64,000 nucleotides of DNA. It comes from Megaustenia siamemsis. Its lineage: Eukaryota; Mollusca; Gastropoda; Stylommatophora; Ariophantidae. The notes beneath the pieces are model-generated. The model had not been told where the DNA came from. It did not search any database and worked only from the letters and a program-made list of their open reading frames with translations. The DNA is taken from positions 38,094,223 through 38,158,222 of the forward strand of contig JAVIAB010000160.1 in the NCBI GenBank assembly GCA_032433765.1, read 5' to 3'. Positions within the stretch are counted from its first letter, which is position 1; the number at the start of each line of letters is the position of its first letter. The position numbers were made by a program, and so were the translations under genes. Shown piece by piece: positions 32,944-43,469 of the stretch.

Positions 32944-33029
32944 ACATGCGACCTGATGATGAAGCTTTTTATTAAATGGCAGGTCAGTTCTTCTTTTCTA
33001 GGGATCAGTCGTAGTTATGCATTTAAAAC

Positions 33030-33300
33030 TGAGACCAGCATGGGTCACAGACAGAACGGTGTGTTTGAGGCCGTCATCAGTCCTCGATAGATTGTCATGT
33101 AGGGTTGCTTTCATAATCCAGTCTTCTAGTGTACGCTCTGTCTGGATGCTTCATTGTCACACGTTGCAAGGTCACTTAGTCCTTTCTTGTGTAGGTGTTC
33201 TCTGAGACCACAGTGACCGGTTCTGAGTCTGAATATCTTGGTCTGCTCATGTCTGCTGAATTTGTTTAATAAGCTGTCACGTTCTGGATCATATTTTTTT
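33030..33300 (-). mobile_element. Possible RNase H-type LINE C-terminus
   Basis: The minus strand reads SRHEQTKIFRLRTGHCGLRE, HLHKKGLSDLATC and WIMKATLH. RLRTGH followed by a leucine-spaced segment resembles the post-RNase H tail of I/Jockey-like LINEs. Short and decayed. Confidence 0.4.
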
Positions 33301-33469
33301 TAAAAATATATCTCACCACATTCTGTTTCCTTAGCATGTTTCAGGATTGCTTTTATTTTCTTGAGGCTGCTTTGGGGTAGGTTGGACTGTTGAATGCTCC
33401 CACCTGACTAGAGAGAAAAACTGAAACTGTGGGAGGGTAACTTACGAGTAGGAAATACTAAATTTTTTT

Positions 33470-33885
33470 GGTGTAGGACTTGGAGAGCAGAAGAAATCTC
33501 TTATTAATTTCATCAGCAATGCTGACGCCATTAGTGATATTTACAACCAGTTCGTGGAGCGTTTCAAAGATTTTACTGCACAACAAACAAAGTTACAATG
33601 TTTCTCAACACCATTTGATATCGAGGTAAATGCTGCTTCGGCAGATAAAATAGAAGTTACTGACTTAGCAGGAAAAAAAATATATACTGAAATCAATATA
33701 GAGAGACTCAGAGAAACTGGACTTCTATCTATTCATCTTTTTTCCCGCGTGAACAATATCCAATGATCACATAAAAATACCCAAAAGTTACTTCATTGTT
33801 TGGTAGCACTTATGTCTGTGGAATATTTTTTTTTCTTCAAAACTGAAGAGGTTTAAATCAAAAGCAAGAAATCAAACATGGAAAT
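33470..33885 (+). pseudogene. hAT-type (ZBED5/GTF2IRD2-like) transposase remnant
   Basis: Frame 1 reads IYNQFVERFKDFTAQQTKLQ, CFSTPFDIEVNAAS and EVTDLAGKKIYTEINIERLR. After a frame break it reads LFGSTYVCGIFFFSSKLKRF and KSKARN (33798-33880). This order (RFxDF, PFxxxVxxA, ExxDL, then LFGSTYVCE-FS-K-KSKxR) is the C-terminal dimerisation region of the hAT lineage that includes ZBED5 and GTF2IRD2-like proteins. The conserved Glu after the Cys is replaced by Gly, and a stop at 33764 precedes that block. Only ~140 codons survive, with no catalytic Asp region. Confidence 0.65.
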
Positions 33886-34008
33886 CACTATAATGGAAAT
33901 CACTGAACATGGAAATCACTAACATGGAAATTATTAAACATGAAATCACTAAACATGGAAGTCACTAAACATAGAAGTCACTAAACATGGAAGTCACTAA
34001 ACATGGCC
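33886..34008. repeat. ~17-bp tandem array
   Basis: Seven or so copies of ACATGGAAATCACTAA and variants (AAGTCACTAA), immediately after the hAT remnant. The first unit overlaps the codons NQTWKSL of that remnant, so this too may have grown out of element sequence. Confidence 0.85.
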
Positions 34009-34164
34009 ACAATGCAATTAGCTGCCTATTTTGAACATAAATTGGTGAGACATGAAAATCGATGTGTGCATCAGTTCAAATGCGACGTGTTTTGTGAAAC
34101 GCTAATAGCTTAGTGACGTCATCCGTCTATTTCACACGTCTGTGACGTCATCAACCGAGGTACA

Positions 34165-34506
34165 CTTTTCAACGGTCAACCAGTTCAAATATCTAGACTC
34201 CATTGTTCCTGATGAAGGTCCAGAGCTTGTTACAAGCAATGACATCCCAAGTCTAAACTATTTACGGAAAAGCCTAAACATCTCACTGATAACAAAGATG
34301 ACATTTTTATGAACATCAGTGGAATCTGTATTTCCACACGCCTGCCAAGCATGGATATTCACTGTTGATCAGGAGAGAACGTTACAGGCTTTGAAGATGA
34401 AATGGTATATAAAGTTATCTTGCATATAAAGTCCACATCATCAACGACGAAGTACGCAGCAAAATCCAGCGATTACATGATCAACTAAAGACCTATTGTC
34501 AACGTT
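34165..34506 (+). mobile_element. LINE-G, left part (split by LINE-D)
   Basis: Reads FSTVNQFKYLDSIVPDEGPE, LVTSNDIPSLNYLRKSLNIS, HACQAWIFTVDQERTLQALK and KWYIKLSCI. This is the post-RT region (KYLG-like, ACETW-like) of a LINE. It is broken at ATTGTCAACGTT (34495-34506), where LINE-D is inserted. Confidence 0.85.
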
Positions 34507-34898
34507 CTTTCTTTTCTCTTTCTCACTGATACAGAAAAGGTGTCGTGGTTTATATCATTTGTCGTTCTTGAGCTGCTCGAACTGTCTGAATTAGTGATTT
34601 TCCTTTGTTGTTACATGTCTCTGTCACTGCATCTATCCATCTTCTTCTAGATCTTCCTCTTGATCTTTTTCCATGCGTCCTCGAGAAGAACGCCCTTGAT
34701 GGTGATTGGTGAGGATTCATTCTGACCAGGTGACCAAACCATTTAAGTTGTTGTTGCTCTATATATTCTTGGCAGGGTTTTATTCCTACCACTTTTAAAC
34801 CATATTGTTTCATTTGATATTATATCTCTTCTTGTGTTGTTTGTTACTTTTCTCAAGCATCGCATCTCACATATTTTTGCGATGGGAGGCAAATTTAA
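34507..34898 (-). mobile_element. LINE-D 3' end nested in LINE-G, 12-bp TSD
   Basis: The minus strand encodes GIKPCQEYIEQQQLKWFGHL, VRMNPHQSPSRAFFSRTHGK, RSRGRSRRRWIDAVTETCNN, ending AAQERQMI, the exact end of the long D copies. Perfect ATTGTCAACGTT duplications at 34495-34506 and 34899-34910 bound it. An 87-codon frame (34550-34813) is open. Confidence 0.93.
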
Positions 34899-34910
34899 AT
34901 TGTCAACGTT

Positions 34911-35180
34911 AAAAGATGGAAAATTACAATTGTACGGACGCTACAAGACCTACAGGCCTTGCTAAAGCCATGCTACAAGGTCTAGTACCAGGCAAAAGTA
35001 GACAGAGGCAGAGAAAGGAATAAGTGGGAGGACAACATCAGAAAATGGGCAGAGTTAACCTTCATTACATTTCCGAATGCGGCACTCGATTGTGGAGGTT
35101 TAAGAGAATGATAAAAATGTCACCAAGAGTGCCCCAACACAGCCAACTATGGCCGCAACGACCGCCAAGGTCACAGGACT
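34911..35180 (+). mobile_element. LINE-G, right part
   Basis: Continuation: VKRWKITIVRTL, TGLAKAMLQGLVPGKSRQRQ, KWEDNIRKWAELTF and MIKMSPRVPQHSQLWPQRPP, with frame breaks. This is the GHVTR...GKxRxxRQ end of the same element. Confidence 0.82.
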
Positions 35181-36075
35181 AATGATTTAGTAAGGCAAGT
35201 CGGTCGAAATATTACATTAAGGGGCCATAACCGCAGGCGCACACAATATTGATATTAATGAAACTAGCTGCAGTTATGGCCCCCATGCTACGAATGAAGC
35301 AATTGAATGTTGCAGTTTATAGCCGGTGTGTAGGGAGCAAAATCAATGCACAATGATCGTTTATGAACGTTTGTTGATTATTTAATAGTTCTGGCCACTT
35401 TCAATTACCGATGTTTATGTTGGTCGTATTTTGTGATCGAAACCAGAACTTGAGTTTGTATAGTGCTGGTTTTTTGCTCTCACAATGATTATTTATTTAT
35501 TTTACAAATATTGATGTACCGTGTACTGACGGAGGCAACCAAACTTGATGTCCCGTTTTTGTGTACAGGTGGAGAAAATCAATTTTGCTGCACCATAATT
35601 ACGTACTGTTGTACACAATCTTCTCGCAATTGCATAATTTTGTAGATAATCAATCTCGAATTATACAAACGATAGTTACTTGCACAAATATTTCCAACCC
35701 CCTATTACATTTATCAACAATTTCTTCAGCCCAATGGATACCGCCTGTCAGTCAAACGTCATGCTGTGTAATTGATGCAGTCAAACGTCACGCTATAATT
35801 GATGGTGTTCCTTATTTGTTCATTCTATTATTTCTTCCTGCTGCCACCTCATCTTGTCATATTGTTATCCCTCTCATTTCGTTTATGGTATCGGGCTCTT
35901 ATACAGGTCTCCCGTTCAAAAGTCTGCCTGTTTATGTAATGAGAGTAACATGCAAGAAAGTGATAGCTCATCGAGTCACAAGTACATGTGTATAATTAGC
36001 AAGAAAATTCATGTTATTTCGCATTGTTTTCACTCTTAAACGCTGCATTTATTTAGTCTCTATCAAAGTCAAAGT
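35181..36075. other. Unassigned stretch
   Basis: About 900 bp. A 144-codon plus frame (35561-35995) is open but has biased low-information composition and no known domain. A small direct duplication around GTCAAACGTCA occurs at 35751 and 35779. I do not call a gene. Confidence 0.5.
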
Positions 36076-36322
36076 CAAGAGCCCCGTCACGCCAAGTGGC
36101 GTATAGGGAATATGGTGTTAGTGATCATAAATTGTACAGACCTTCGGCACATGATTTTTAGGGTAATGTGGTCGGTATTACGCCTGTGCCGCTTCACTTT
36201 CCCAGAAAAAAATCCGGTACCCATTTCAGGCTGGGTGAACCCGGAAGCCGTCGGTTGGGATCGAACCCTACCCCTTGTCCTTTGTAGTCCAGTTCACTAA
36301 CCACTGAGCTATCGAGGCTGCC
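36076..36322 (-). mobile_element. SINE-1 copy, minus strand
   Basis: Full length: hairpin ACGCCAAGTGGCGT, body with one change in GATTTTTAGGGTAATG, box B and box A intact. No convincing TSD. Confidence 0.92.
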
Positions 36323-36529
36323 TTTGAACCTATGTACCTATGTTATATTCCCATGCACTGCACACTTTCCACAATCTCCTGGTTCACTATTTCATTACTA
36401 TTACAGCGCATCCACTAACCTCCACTGTGAACATGAACACCACCTGTGCCGAATACATGATTTTCTAAAAACCAAAATAATCAAAGACACACAATATGCC
36501 TTCGGCAAAAGACGCAAAGAAAACTCTTT

Positions 36530-36745
36530 TTACAATACAAAGACGTCTGCAAACGTGACATGAGGACTCTTGATGTGGATATAACTGACTGACAGGAGCT
36601 TGTTAACGACATATCCAACCGGTGGTAGACAGTAGGCGCTAGTCTGTAAGGAGGTGAATCCAATTTGAGGAAGGTGTAGATACCAGACATGGACAAAGGG
36701 GAAAAAAAGGCAACCTTAAACAGAATTTGTACAAGAACACTAAAT
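36530..36745 (+). mobile_element. LINE-F C-terminal fragment
   Basis: Reads YKDVCKRDMRTLDVDITD, a stop, QELVNDISNRW, a stop, TVGASL, a stop and GGESNLRKV. Matches the RYRDICKSSL...W..L...R..WR block of LINE-F at 27128. Heavily mutated. Confidence 0.6.
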
Positions 36746-37167
36746 TCATTGCCTCTTGAGACAGATAGGTTCATGTACTACTAATACTAATTTACTATTA
36801 CTTTACTACTATTACTGTAATAGTATGACATAATCGTTATTAGTATTAGTAACGCCGAATTTAATACTCTTATCGGACATTATTTCATTGACATAAACGT
36901 GTACCGTACCCGCGCATTTTAGGTACGGCTTTAAGATATTAGATTTTTGATATTTGTACGAGTTGCTGATAATGCACGGAACTAAAAGTAAACTACAAAT
37001 AAACAGATAAGATAATCTCTCGACGGCGAGACTAGATATAAGTTACATAAGTAAGAGACCCTATAAGAAAGGAATATACGGATTTTATAGGAGTAGTTGT
37101 TGATACAATTTATGCACAGAAGTCATATTATCGTGTGTGTGATTTTATGCTCAGCACAAAAAGTTAT
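36746..37167. other. Unassigned stretch
   Basis: AT-rich, with TACTATTACT-type simple sequence at 36775-36860. No gene. Confidence 0.5.
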
Positions 37168-37435
37168 GTGAGCCGCGATAGTTCAGTGGTTAGTGAACTG
37201 GACTACAAAGGACTAGGGGTAGGGTTCGATCCCAACCGACGGCTTCCGGGTTCACCCAGCCTGAAATGGGTACCGGATTTTTTTCTGGGAAAGTAAAGCA
37301 GCACGGGCGTAATACAGACCACATTACCCCAAAAATCGTGTGCCGAAGGTCTGCAAAATATATTGACACTAACACCATATTTCTCTATACGCCACTTGGC
37401 GTGACGGGGGCAACTTTACTTTTTACTTTACATAG
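37168..37435 (+). mobile_element. SINE-1 copy
   Basis: Full length: GATAGTTCAGTGGTTAG box A, GGTTCGATCCC box B, hairpin ACGCCACTTGGCGT intact, tail GGGGGCAACTTTACTTTTTA. Confidence 0.93.
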
Positions 37436-37488
37436 GTTCAAGATGGTGTGGTCTGGGCATTTCTAGAATGGGGAAAAGAGGTGACGTA

Positions 37489-37880
37489 TTGTGTAGCAAT
37501 TAGGAGACAACGGAAAGTTAGAGTGGTAGAATTTGATTGGCCGGATGAGGAAGCTTGAGATAGCAAATAGAGGGATATAGAAAGCTTGGGAGACACTCAG
37601 CGGTCAACGTTCAAAGTCGCAGTCAGAGCAGAGTAGTTCATAGTCAGAGCAGAACGTTCAGCAGAGTAGAATAGATGACAGTCAAGTATTCAGTAATTAG
37701 ACTTAGTCAGTAGTTAGCCGTCAGTCTCTCCTTGGTCAGTCCAGCTGTGTAAAGTTACAGAGACGACAGATTAGATAGTGAACATTGATAAGAAGGTATG
37801 AAATAAACTGATATGTTGTGAGTATCTTGTTGGTCATTCGTCAAGTGGAAGTCTGACCTTGAGTGTGGTGACACTGTAAC
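37489..37880 (+). mobile_element. Possible solo LTR
   Basis: Starts TGTGTAGCAATTAGGAGACA and ends ACACTGTAACA (5'-TG...CA-3'), with an AATAAA signal at about 37800 roughly 80 bp before the end. No target duplication and no second copy in the window. Treat as a guess; otherwise this is unassigned sequence. Confidence 0.25.
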
Positions 37881-37888
37881 AACGCTTG

Positions 37889-40800
37889 GTCTTCTTCTTC
37901 TTCTTTTCTCTTTCACCGATACCTAAAAGGTGTCGAGGTTTATATCATTTGTCGTTCTTGTGCTGCTCGAATTGTCTGAATTAGTGATTTTCCTTTGTTG
38001 TTACATGTCTCTGTCACTGCATCTATCCATCTTCTTCTGGGTCTTCCTCTTGGTCTTTTCCCATGCATTCTCGAGAAGAACGCCCTTGATGGTGATTGGT
38101 GAGGATTCATTCTGACTAGGTGGCCGAACCATTTAAGTTGTTGTTGTTCTATATATTCTTGGCAGGGTTTTGTTCCTACCATTTTTCTTATGGTTTCATT
38201 TGGTATTCTATCTCTTCTTGTGTTGTTTGTTACTTTTCTCAAGCATCGCATCTCACATGTATTGATCTTTCTTAGATGGGATTTAGAAAGGGTCCATGTT
38301 TGACTTTCATAGCACAAAGTTGGTATGAAGATGCTATTTATCATTTGTTGTTTAGCTGGCATAGAAATGTTTGGATGTCTTAACAATGGTGAAAGCTGGT
38401 ATGTGACAGCATTTGCTTTTTGTATTCTCATGTCAATTTCTCTGTCTAGTTTTCCATCTTCAGTGAACATTGCGCCTAAATACTTGAATTCCTCTACTTG
38501 TTTTATTTCTTTGTCTTTGATCTTGATGTTTAATGGGTGTCTCAATTTGCTTATTCTTATAGCCTCTGTTTTTGCTGTGTTAATTTTCATACTGTAGTTT
38601 GTGCAACTTTTATCTAGAGATGTTAAATGCTGTTGTAGCAGGTTTTCATCCTCATATATTAGGCATTGGTCATCTGCGAAGAGTAGCTCATTGATGTTGG
38701 AGTTTTCTACCTCTATGTTATTATTTGATTTGTCCTTGTTGTTGGTTGTTTCCTGATTTATTTTGTCCATATATATGATGAAGAGGAGTGGTGAGAGGAC
38801 ACATCCTTGTCTTACTCCTGTTGTAACCTGAAACCATTCTGACAGACCTTCCGATGTTCTGACGGCACTTTGACTGTTTTTATATAGTGCTATTATATTT
38901 TCTAGTAGTTGTCCTGCTACCCCGTATGTTTCTAAAGTTTGCCAAAGTTTGTTCCTGTCCACACGATCAAACGCTTTTTCCTGATCTATAAACACTATAT
39001 TTAGGTTTCTGTCATATTCTATTGTTTTTTCACATAGTTGTCTCAATGTAAATATAGCATCAGTGCAGCTTTTGCCTTTTCTGAATCCGAATTGATTATT
39101 ACTTAATTGTGGTTCTATTATGTATCTTACTCTCCTCTCTAATATTTTAGCAAACATTTTACCAACTTGACTCAATAGGGATATTCCTCTGTACATTTTA
39201 CACTCCCTTTTACTTCCCTTATTCTTCCAAAATGGGACAATGATAGCTTTTTGCCAATCGTCTGGGACTTTTCTTTCTTCCCAAGCCATATTGAATATGA
39301 TAGTAAAGCCAATCTATAGCTGTTTCCTTACAAGCTAGTAGCATTTCTGTTGTTATTCCATCTATACCAGCTGCTTTGTTCTTTTTATTCTGTTTCAATG
39401 CCCATTCTACTTCTGCTTTAAGTATATTCGGTTCCTGTTCATCATACTGCCTATGTTTAAACTCTGTATTTCCGTTTGTATTTCCCTGGTTTAATAGTTC
39501 CTTAAAGTATTCTCTCCATCTGATTATTATGTTTTTCCTGCTGCTGATTGGTCTACCTTTCTTGTCGTTTATTATAGTGGTTGGGTTATAATCATTATTT
39601 CTTACTCTCATTGCTTTTACACTTTTGAAAAATTCTCTGGGTTCTTCTCTACGTGTTTTTGCTAATTCTTCACCAAATGCTTTCCATGAGTCTGCTTTTG
39701 TTTGTTCTAGGATCTTTTTGCTATCATTGCTGGCTTGTCTATAGTGATTGTAGTCTTCTGTTGTTTTTGTCTTCTGCCACGTTTTATACTTGTCTTTCTT
39801 GTGTTTCACTGCTGATTTTACTACTTCATTCCACCATCTTGTAAGTTTCTTTCTGCTCTTTCCTATATTTTTCAGACCGCATTTCTCTTGTGTTGACTCT
39901 ATTAAACCTTCTTTAAACTGTTTCCATGCTTCTTCTATGTTTGTAGGTTGTATTCGGGTTTGGTATTTGTTGGTTACGGATTCTTCTATTTCTTTTTGTA
40001 TGTTTACATTTTTCATTGCTTTTAGATCGATTCTTTGTGCTTGAGGTCTTGTCATCTGTAGTTTCCTAATCCATTTTTTCTGCCATAGTAAAACAGGCTT
40101 ATGGTCTGTATCTAATATTGCATTTGGTATAGATCTTGAGTCTGTTATGTCCCTCCTTTGATGTCTTCTAGTCAAAATAAAATCGATTTGGGAGGCCTTG
40201 TCCGTGTCATTCCATTTATACCAAGTGAGTATTTGGTTATGATTGTGCTGATTAAACGTGTTTGTTATATAAAGATCATGTTCTGCACAAATATTTAGTA
40301 GGTGTTCACCGTTACTGTTACACTCTGTTCTAATGTCACTAAATGGTCCTAGGTATAATTCCCATGGTGTTCTCCTTTGTCCTACTCTACCGTTGAAATC
40401 TCCTAGTACAAACAATTTCTCTGTGTCTTTGACTTTATTTATTGTGGCTGATAGTTCATCAAAATATTCTTGTTTGCTGTCCTCACTATATGTGTCGTTG
40501 CATGGAGCATATGTTTGAATATAAGTGGTATTTCCTCCTTTTTCTGCTAATTTGATACTTATAATTCTTTCCGAGATGTAATCTATTTCTAGTATATTGG
40601 CAGCATTACTTTCGATAATGAAACCGACTCCGTGTTTGTTTACTTCCGCCATGTTGTTAATTCCGCTCGTGACGAGTGTGTAGCTTTGGTGTATTTCTTT
40701 AATGATTTTACCTCTCTTCCTTGTGTCAGCTAATCCTAAGATTTGTATATTCCTTTTCTTCATAAATTCAACAATTTCTGTACTTTTATCCCCTAATCCG

Positions 40801-41092
40801 CAGATGTTCCAAGTGCCTATTAAACGTTCTGATTGTTTTCTTTGTGTTGTTGTAGATTTCCCGCTTTTTGATATTTTCGTTCGTGATCGTAATATCGTAA
40901 TAGCACAATGATGTAAGGTACTATTCGCACAAACTATATAAATCACATATAAAATCCATTTGAAATAGCACAAGAACGCTTGAATTTCTGTTTCTACGGG
41001 CATTGAAATTCACTTATAACTTAAATTTGACTCCCATCGAAAATTGTGTCGTGTTGCCAGCACAGTCACACACCGGAAGTCTATCCGGTATC
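37889..41092 (-). mobile_element. LINE-D, near-complete copy
   Basis: A 3.2-kb element on the minus strand with a 5' UTR (41092-41004) that matches the start of the plus-strand copy at 44161, one long ORF, and a GAAGAAGAAG-type 3' end at 37889-37905. ACGCTTG at 37882-37888 and 41093-41099 is a plausible 7-bp TSD. Only one frame break was found in about 1,020 codons, so it is among the youngest elements here. Confidence 0.92.
37940..41003 (-). pseudogene. LINE-D ORF: APE endonuclease-reverse transcriptase, one frameshift
   Basis: Product: the retrotransposition enzyme that nicks target DNA and copies the element RNA. N-terminal APE-like endonuclease, residues ~60-300: GTWNICGLGDKS, ILGLADTRKRG, YAPCNDTYS, LFVLGDFNGRVGQRR, QIDFILTRR, ILDTDHKPVLLW. 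RT, residues ~520-800: NKKNKAAGIDGITTEML, WQKAIIVPFWKNKGS, RGISLLSQVGKMFAKILERR, NQFGFRKGKSCTDAI, FIDQEKAFDRVDRNKLW, TGVRQGCVLSPLLFIIYMD, INELLFADDQCLIYED. The C-terminal tail is LKWFGHLVRMNPHQSPSRAF and GKRPRGRPRRRWIDAV, with no RNase H. A single extra T near 39303-39306 shifts frame between the linker and the RT, giving open frames of 594 and 449 codons. The catalytic GDFN, TDH, FADD and palm Asp motifs look intact. Confidence 0.92.
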
Positions 41093-41099
41093 ACGCTTG

Positions 41100-42154
41100 T
41101 TACCTTAGCAATATCTAGCACTTCATTTTGTTTGTTACGTTATTCAAGAGATACAGAGTTTGCATCTTCATGTCAGTTCATGTTAAAGGCGTTTAGCCTT
41201 TTTCGTTTGCGTGATGTAAAAGGCCAGGCTTTGCTGACCTATAGTAGTGTGCTCCGTACGCGTGTTGTGTCTACACACGTTTCTTTGTGTTGATGGTTTG
41301 GTTGTTGTTTTTCCTCACTCCCTGTAGTAACCTTCATCGGCCAACATGTTTAAATACATTTCACGGAATCGGAAGCATCAACGAAGACCCTTAAAGCACC
41401 ATCATTCTTGATTTTAAATAAAAAAAATATTGTAAGAAACTGATAAAACAGTAATTGACTAGATTTATTGGGTAAAATCATCGTTGGTTCTTCCAAATGT
41501 TATTTTAAGAAAGAATTTCTCTGGATGTAACGAGTTAATACAAACTGTATGTTCGGAGTTGAAGAGTTAATGAAAATCGTGCTTAGTGCTGCTAAACCTG
41601 GTTAATTAATTGATTGATCGCATCTGTCCTGTTGATTTATGGGACTATATCTTCCTGAAATGGAAGGATTAACAAGCTTTGGTCGTCAGCAAATAAATGT
41701 CTGGCGGGGATACTTCTGGTGTTGGTTAAGCGATATAGATGGGCAGTGATGATTTACAATTTCTCTGATGTGAACTGATGGCAATCAACTATTTATAACT
41801 GATGGCTGACATCACGGTTCTGACGTCACAGTTGACTAAGATTTTACGTTTCCTCTGCGTTCAGGTCTCGAAAATAGACATTTTTGCGAGAGAGAAAAAG
41901 AGTTGTGTTCGAAGTAGGGAGGCTAATCTGACCCAAAAGTAATTCAGTAACAAAGTCGTATCTGTAGGAGTGAAAAACACAAATATCTCAACTAGCTAAA
42001 AGCAGCGATACAAGACATCAAATACCTTTTTCATAACTAATATCGTCAACGACCATAAAGAAGAAAATTGAAGAAATATGTAGAACAAAAGTAAAAGAAG
42101 AAGTAGATGATCAAGAAATACAGATAATAAAAAAAAGAGAATATAAAGAAATAT
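41100..42154. other. Unassigned stretch
   Basis: About 1 kb between LINE-D and LINE-H. It includes a perfect TGACGTCA at about 41822-41829 and A-rich sequence at 42050-42150. No gene supported. Confidence 0.5.
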
Positions 42155-43000
42155 ATCTATCTATTGACCTTTCGAGCCGTAACCGGCCCATAGGGCGTAG
42201 ACCAAGATACACCTTCTCCTATATGAATTTTTGTTCTAGCAGTTTTCTTTTAAAGATATTTTATCAAATCTCGCCATCTGTCTCTGTTCTGTGCAAGCAG
42301 TTCTATCTCATTGAGGGAGCCGATTCCTGCTGCTCTTGCCTCTCTCATCAATGTTCTTCTCAGTGTCTCCCTGGGTCTTCCTCTTTTTCTTTTACCTGTT
42401 GTTTCCCATATGAGGGCTTGCTTTGCTATTCGATTATTATCTCTTCTCATCACATGTCCAACGTATGACCATCGTCTTTTCTTTATTACTGAAGATATTA
42501 GTGGTTGATTGGCGATTTCTCTAATTTCCTCGTTTGTTTTGAATTCGTTCCATTCTATACAAAGTATTTTCCTTAGACATTTATTTTCGAATGCGTTCAA
42601 CTTTGTTTCTATATCTCTTGTTGTTTTCCAGCTTTCACACGCATACGTAAGGGTTGATAGTACATTTGATTTGAATAGCCTAAGTTTTGTGTTTGTGCTA
42701 ATGAGTTTTGATTTCCACAACTTGTCTGCCATCATTATGCCTACTCCTTCACGGTGTTTTCCATCTTCCCTTCCAGAAAAAACTACTATTTTATTATCAA
42801 TAGATCTCCTACCTGTTCCAGGCCAGCGCATTTCGCTTAATCCTAAAATATCTAGATCGTATCTGTCCATCTCGCTCGCGACCTGTGCATGTTTCGTCGG
42901 AGCGGCCATTGTTCGCACATTCCAGAATCCTATTTTTGTTGTTGTTTTAGGGCCGAAAAAACTATCACTACTATCTACTGCTAATTTACACATTCTGTAT
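42155..43000 (-). mobile_element. LINE-H, internally deleted copy
   Basis: This minus-strand element joins the start of a LINE ORF to its end. The 5' part is the beginning of an APE endonuclease and the 3' part is the post-RT tail, followed by a 3' UTR with YGPVTARKVNR-like codons. The whole RT and most of the endonuclease are missing. Another LINE-H tail lies at 55770-56120. Confidence 0.85.
42250..42993 (-). CDS. LINE-H deletion-fusion ORF, 247 aa
   Basis: Open throughout. Residues ~1-126: KTTTKIGFWNVRTMAAPTKH, DRYDLDILGLSEMRWPGTGR, HREGVGIMMA (first third of the endonuclease, with the N and E residues of the first motifs). From ~127: KLWKSKLISTNTKLRLFKSN, VLSTLTYACESWKTTRDIET, RRWSYVGHVMRRDNNRIAKQ, GKRKRGRPRETLRRTL, LLAQNRDRWRDLI (post-RT tail). 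The junction is in frame near GIMMADKLWKSK. The product cannot nick or copy DNA itself. It might still bind element RNA or DNA, or be inert. Whether it is expressed is unknown. Confidence 0.7.
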   Translation of the reverse strand: MCKLAVDSSDSFFGPKTTTKIGFWNVRTMAAPTKHAQVASEMDRYDLDILGLSEMRWPGTGRRSIDNKIVVFSGREDGKHREGVGIMMADKLWKSKLISTNTKLRLFKSNVLSTLTYACESWKTTRDIETKLNAFENKCLRKILCIEWNEFKTNEEIREIANQPLISSVIKKRRWSYVGHVMRRDNNRIAKQALIWETTGKRKRGRPRETLRRTLMREARAAGIGSLNEIELLAQNRDRWRDLIKYL

Positions 43001-43186
43001 CAGGTCTACGTTTCATTAACAACATCGTTTTTACGATAGCGGCTTGTTAAACCTCTGATCAACGGTTCTATACCAAGCCGGAGAAAAATAATTCCTCCAT
43101 TTTGGAAACAACCGGAAACGGATCTCCAAAAGAAATATATGGTAAGAAGAATATTTACTATTATATAAACGTTAATATTGGAGGTG

Positions 43187-43444
43187 CTGGAGCCGCGATA
43201 GCTCAGTGGTTAGTGAACTAGACTACAAAGGACAAGAGGTTCGATCCCAACCGATGGCTTCCGGGTTCACCCAGCCTTAAATGGGTACCGGATTTTTTAT
43301 GGGAAAGTAAAGCGGCACGGGCGTAGCACCGACCACATTACCCCAGAAATCATGTGCCGAATGTCTGTAAAATTTATGGTCACTAACAGCATATTCCCTA
43401 TACGCCACTTGGCGTGACGGGGGTACTTTACATTTATTTTACTG
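43187..43444 (+). mobile_element. SINE-1 copy with 9-bp TSD
   Basis: Full length; TTGGAGGTG at 43178-43186 and 43445-43453. The head lost 5 bp before box B (GACAAGAGGTTCGATCCC). The hairpin ACGCCACTTGGCGT is intact. Confidence 0.9.
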
Positions 43445-43469
43445 TTGGAGGTGATAACTGCAGTTATTA

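Noticed and set aside
35561..35995. 144-codon plus ORF
   Set aside because: Hydrophobic low-information sequence, no recognisable domain; could be an exon but nothing supports it.
39219..39300. Possible two-ORF LINE with programmed frameshift in LINE-D
   Set aside because: The plus copy reads through the same point without a shift, so the extra T in the minus copy is a mutation.
41003..41293. Plus ORF starting at the LINE-D 5' UTR
   Set aside because: Antisense of the LINE-D leader plus unassigned sequence; no domain.
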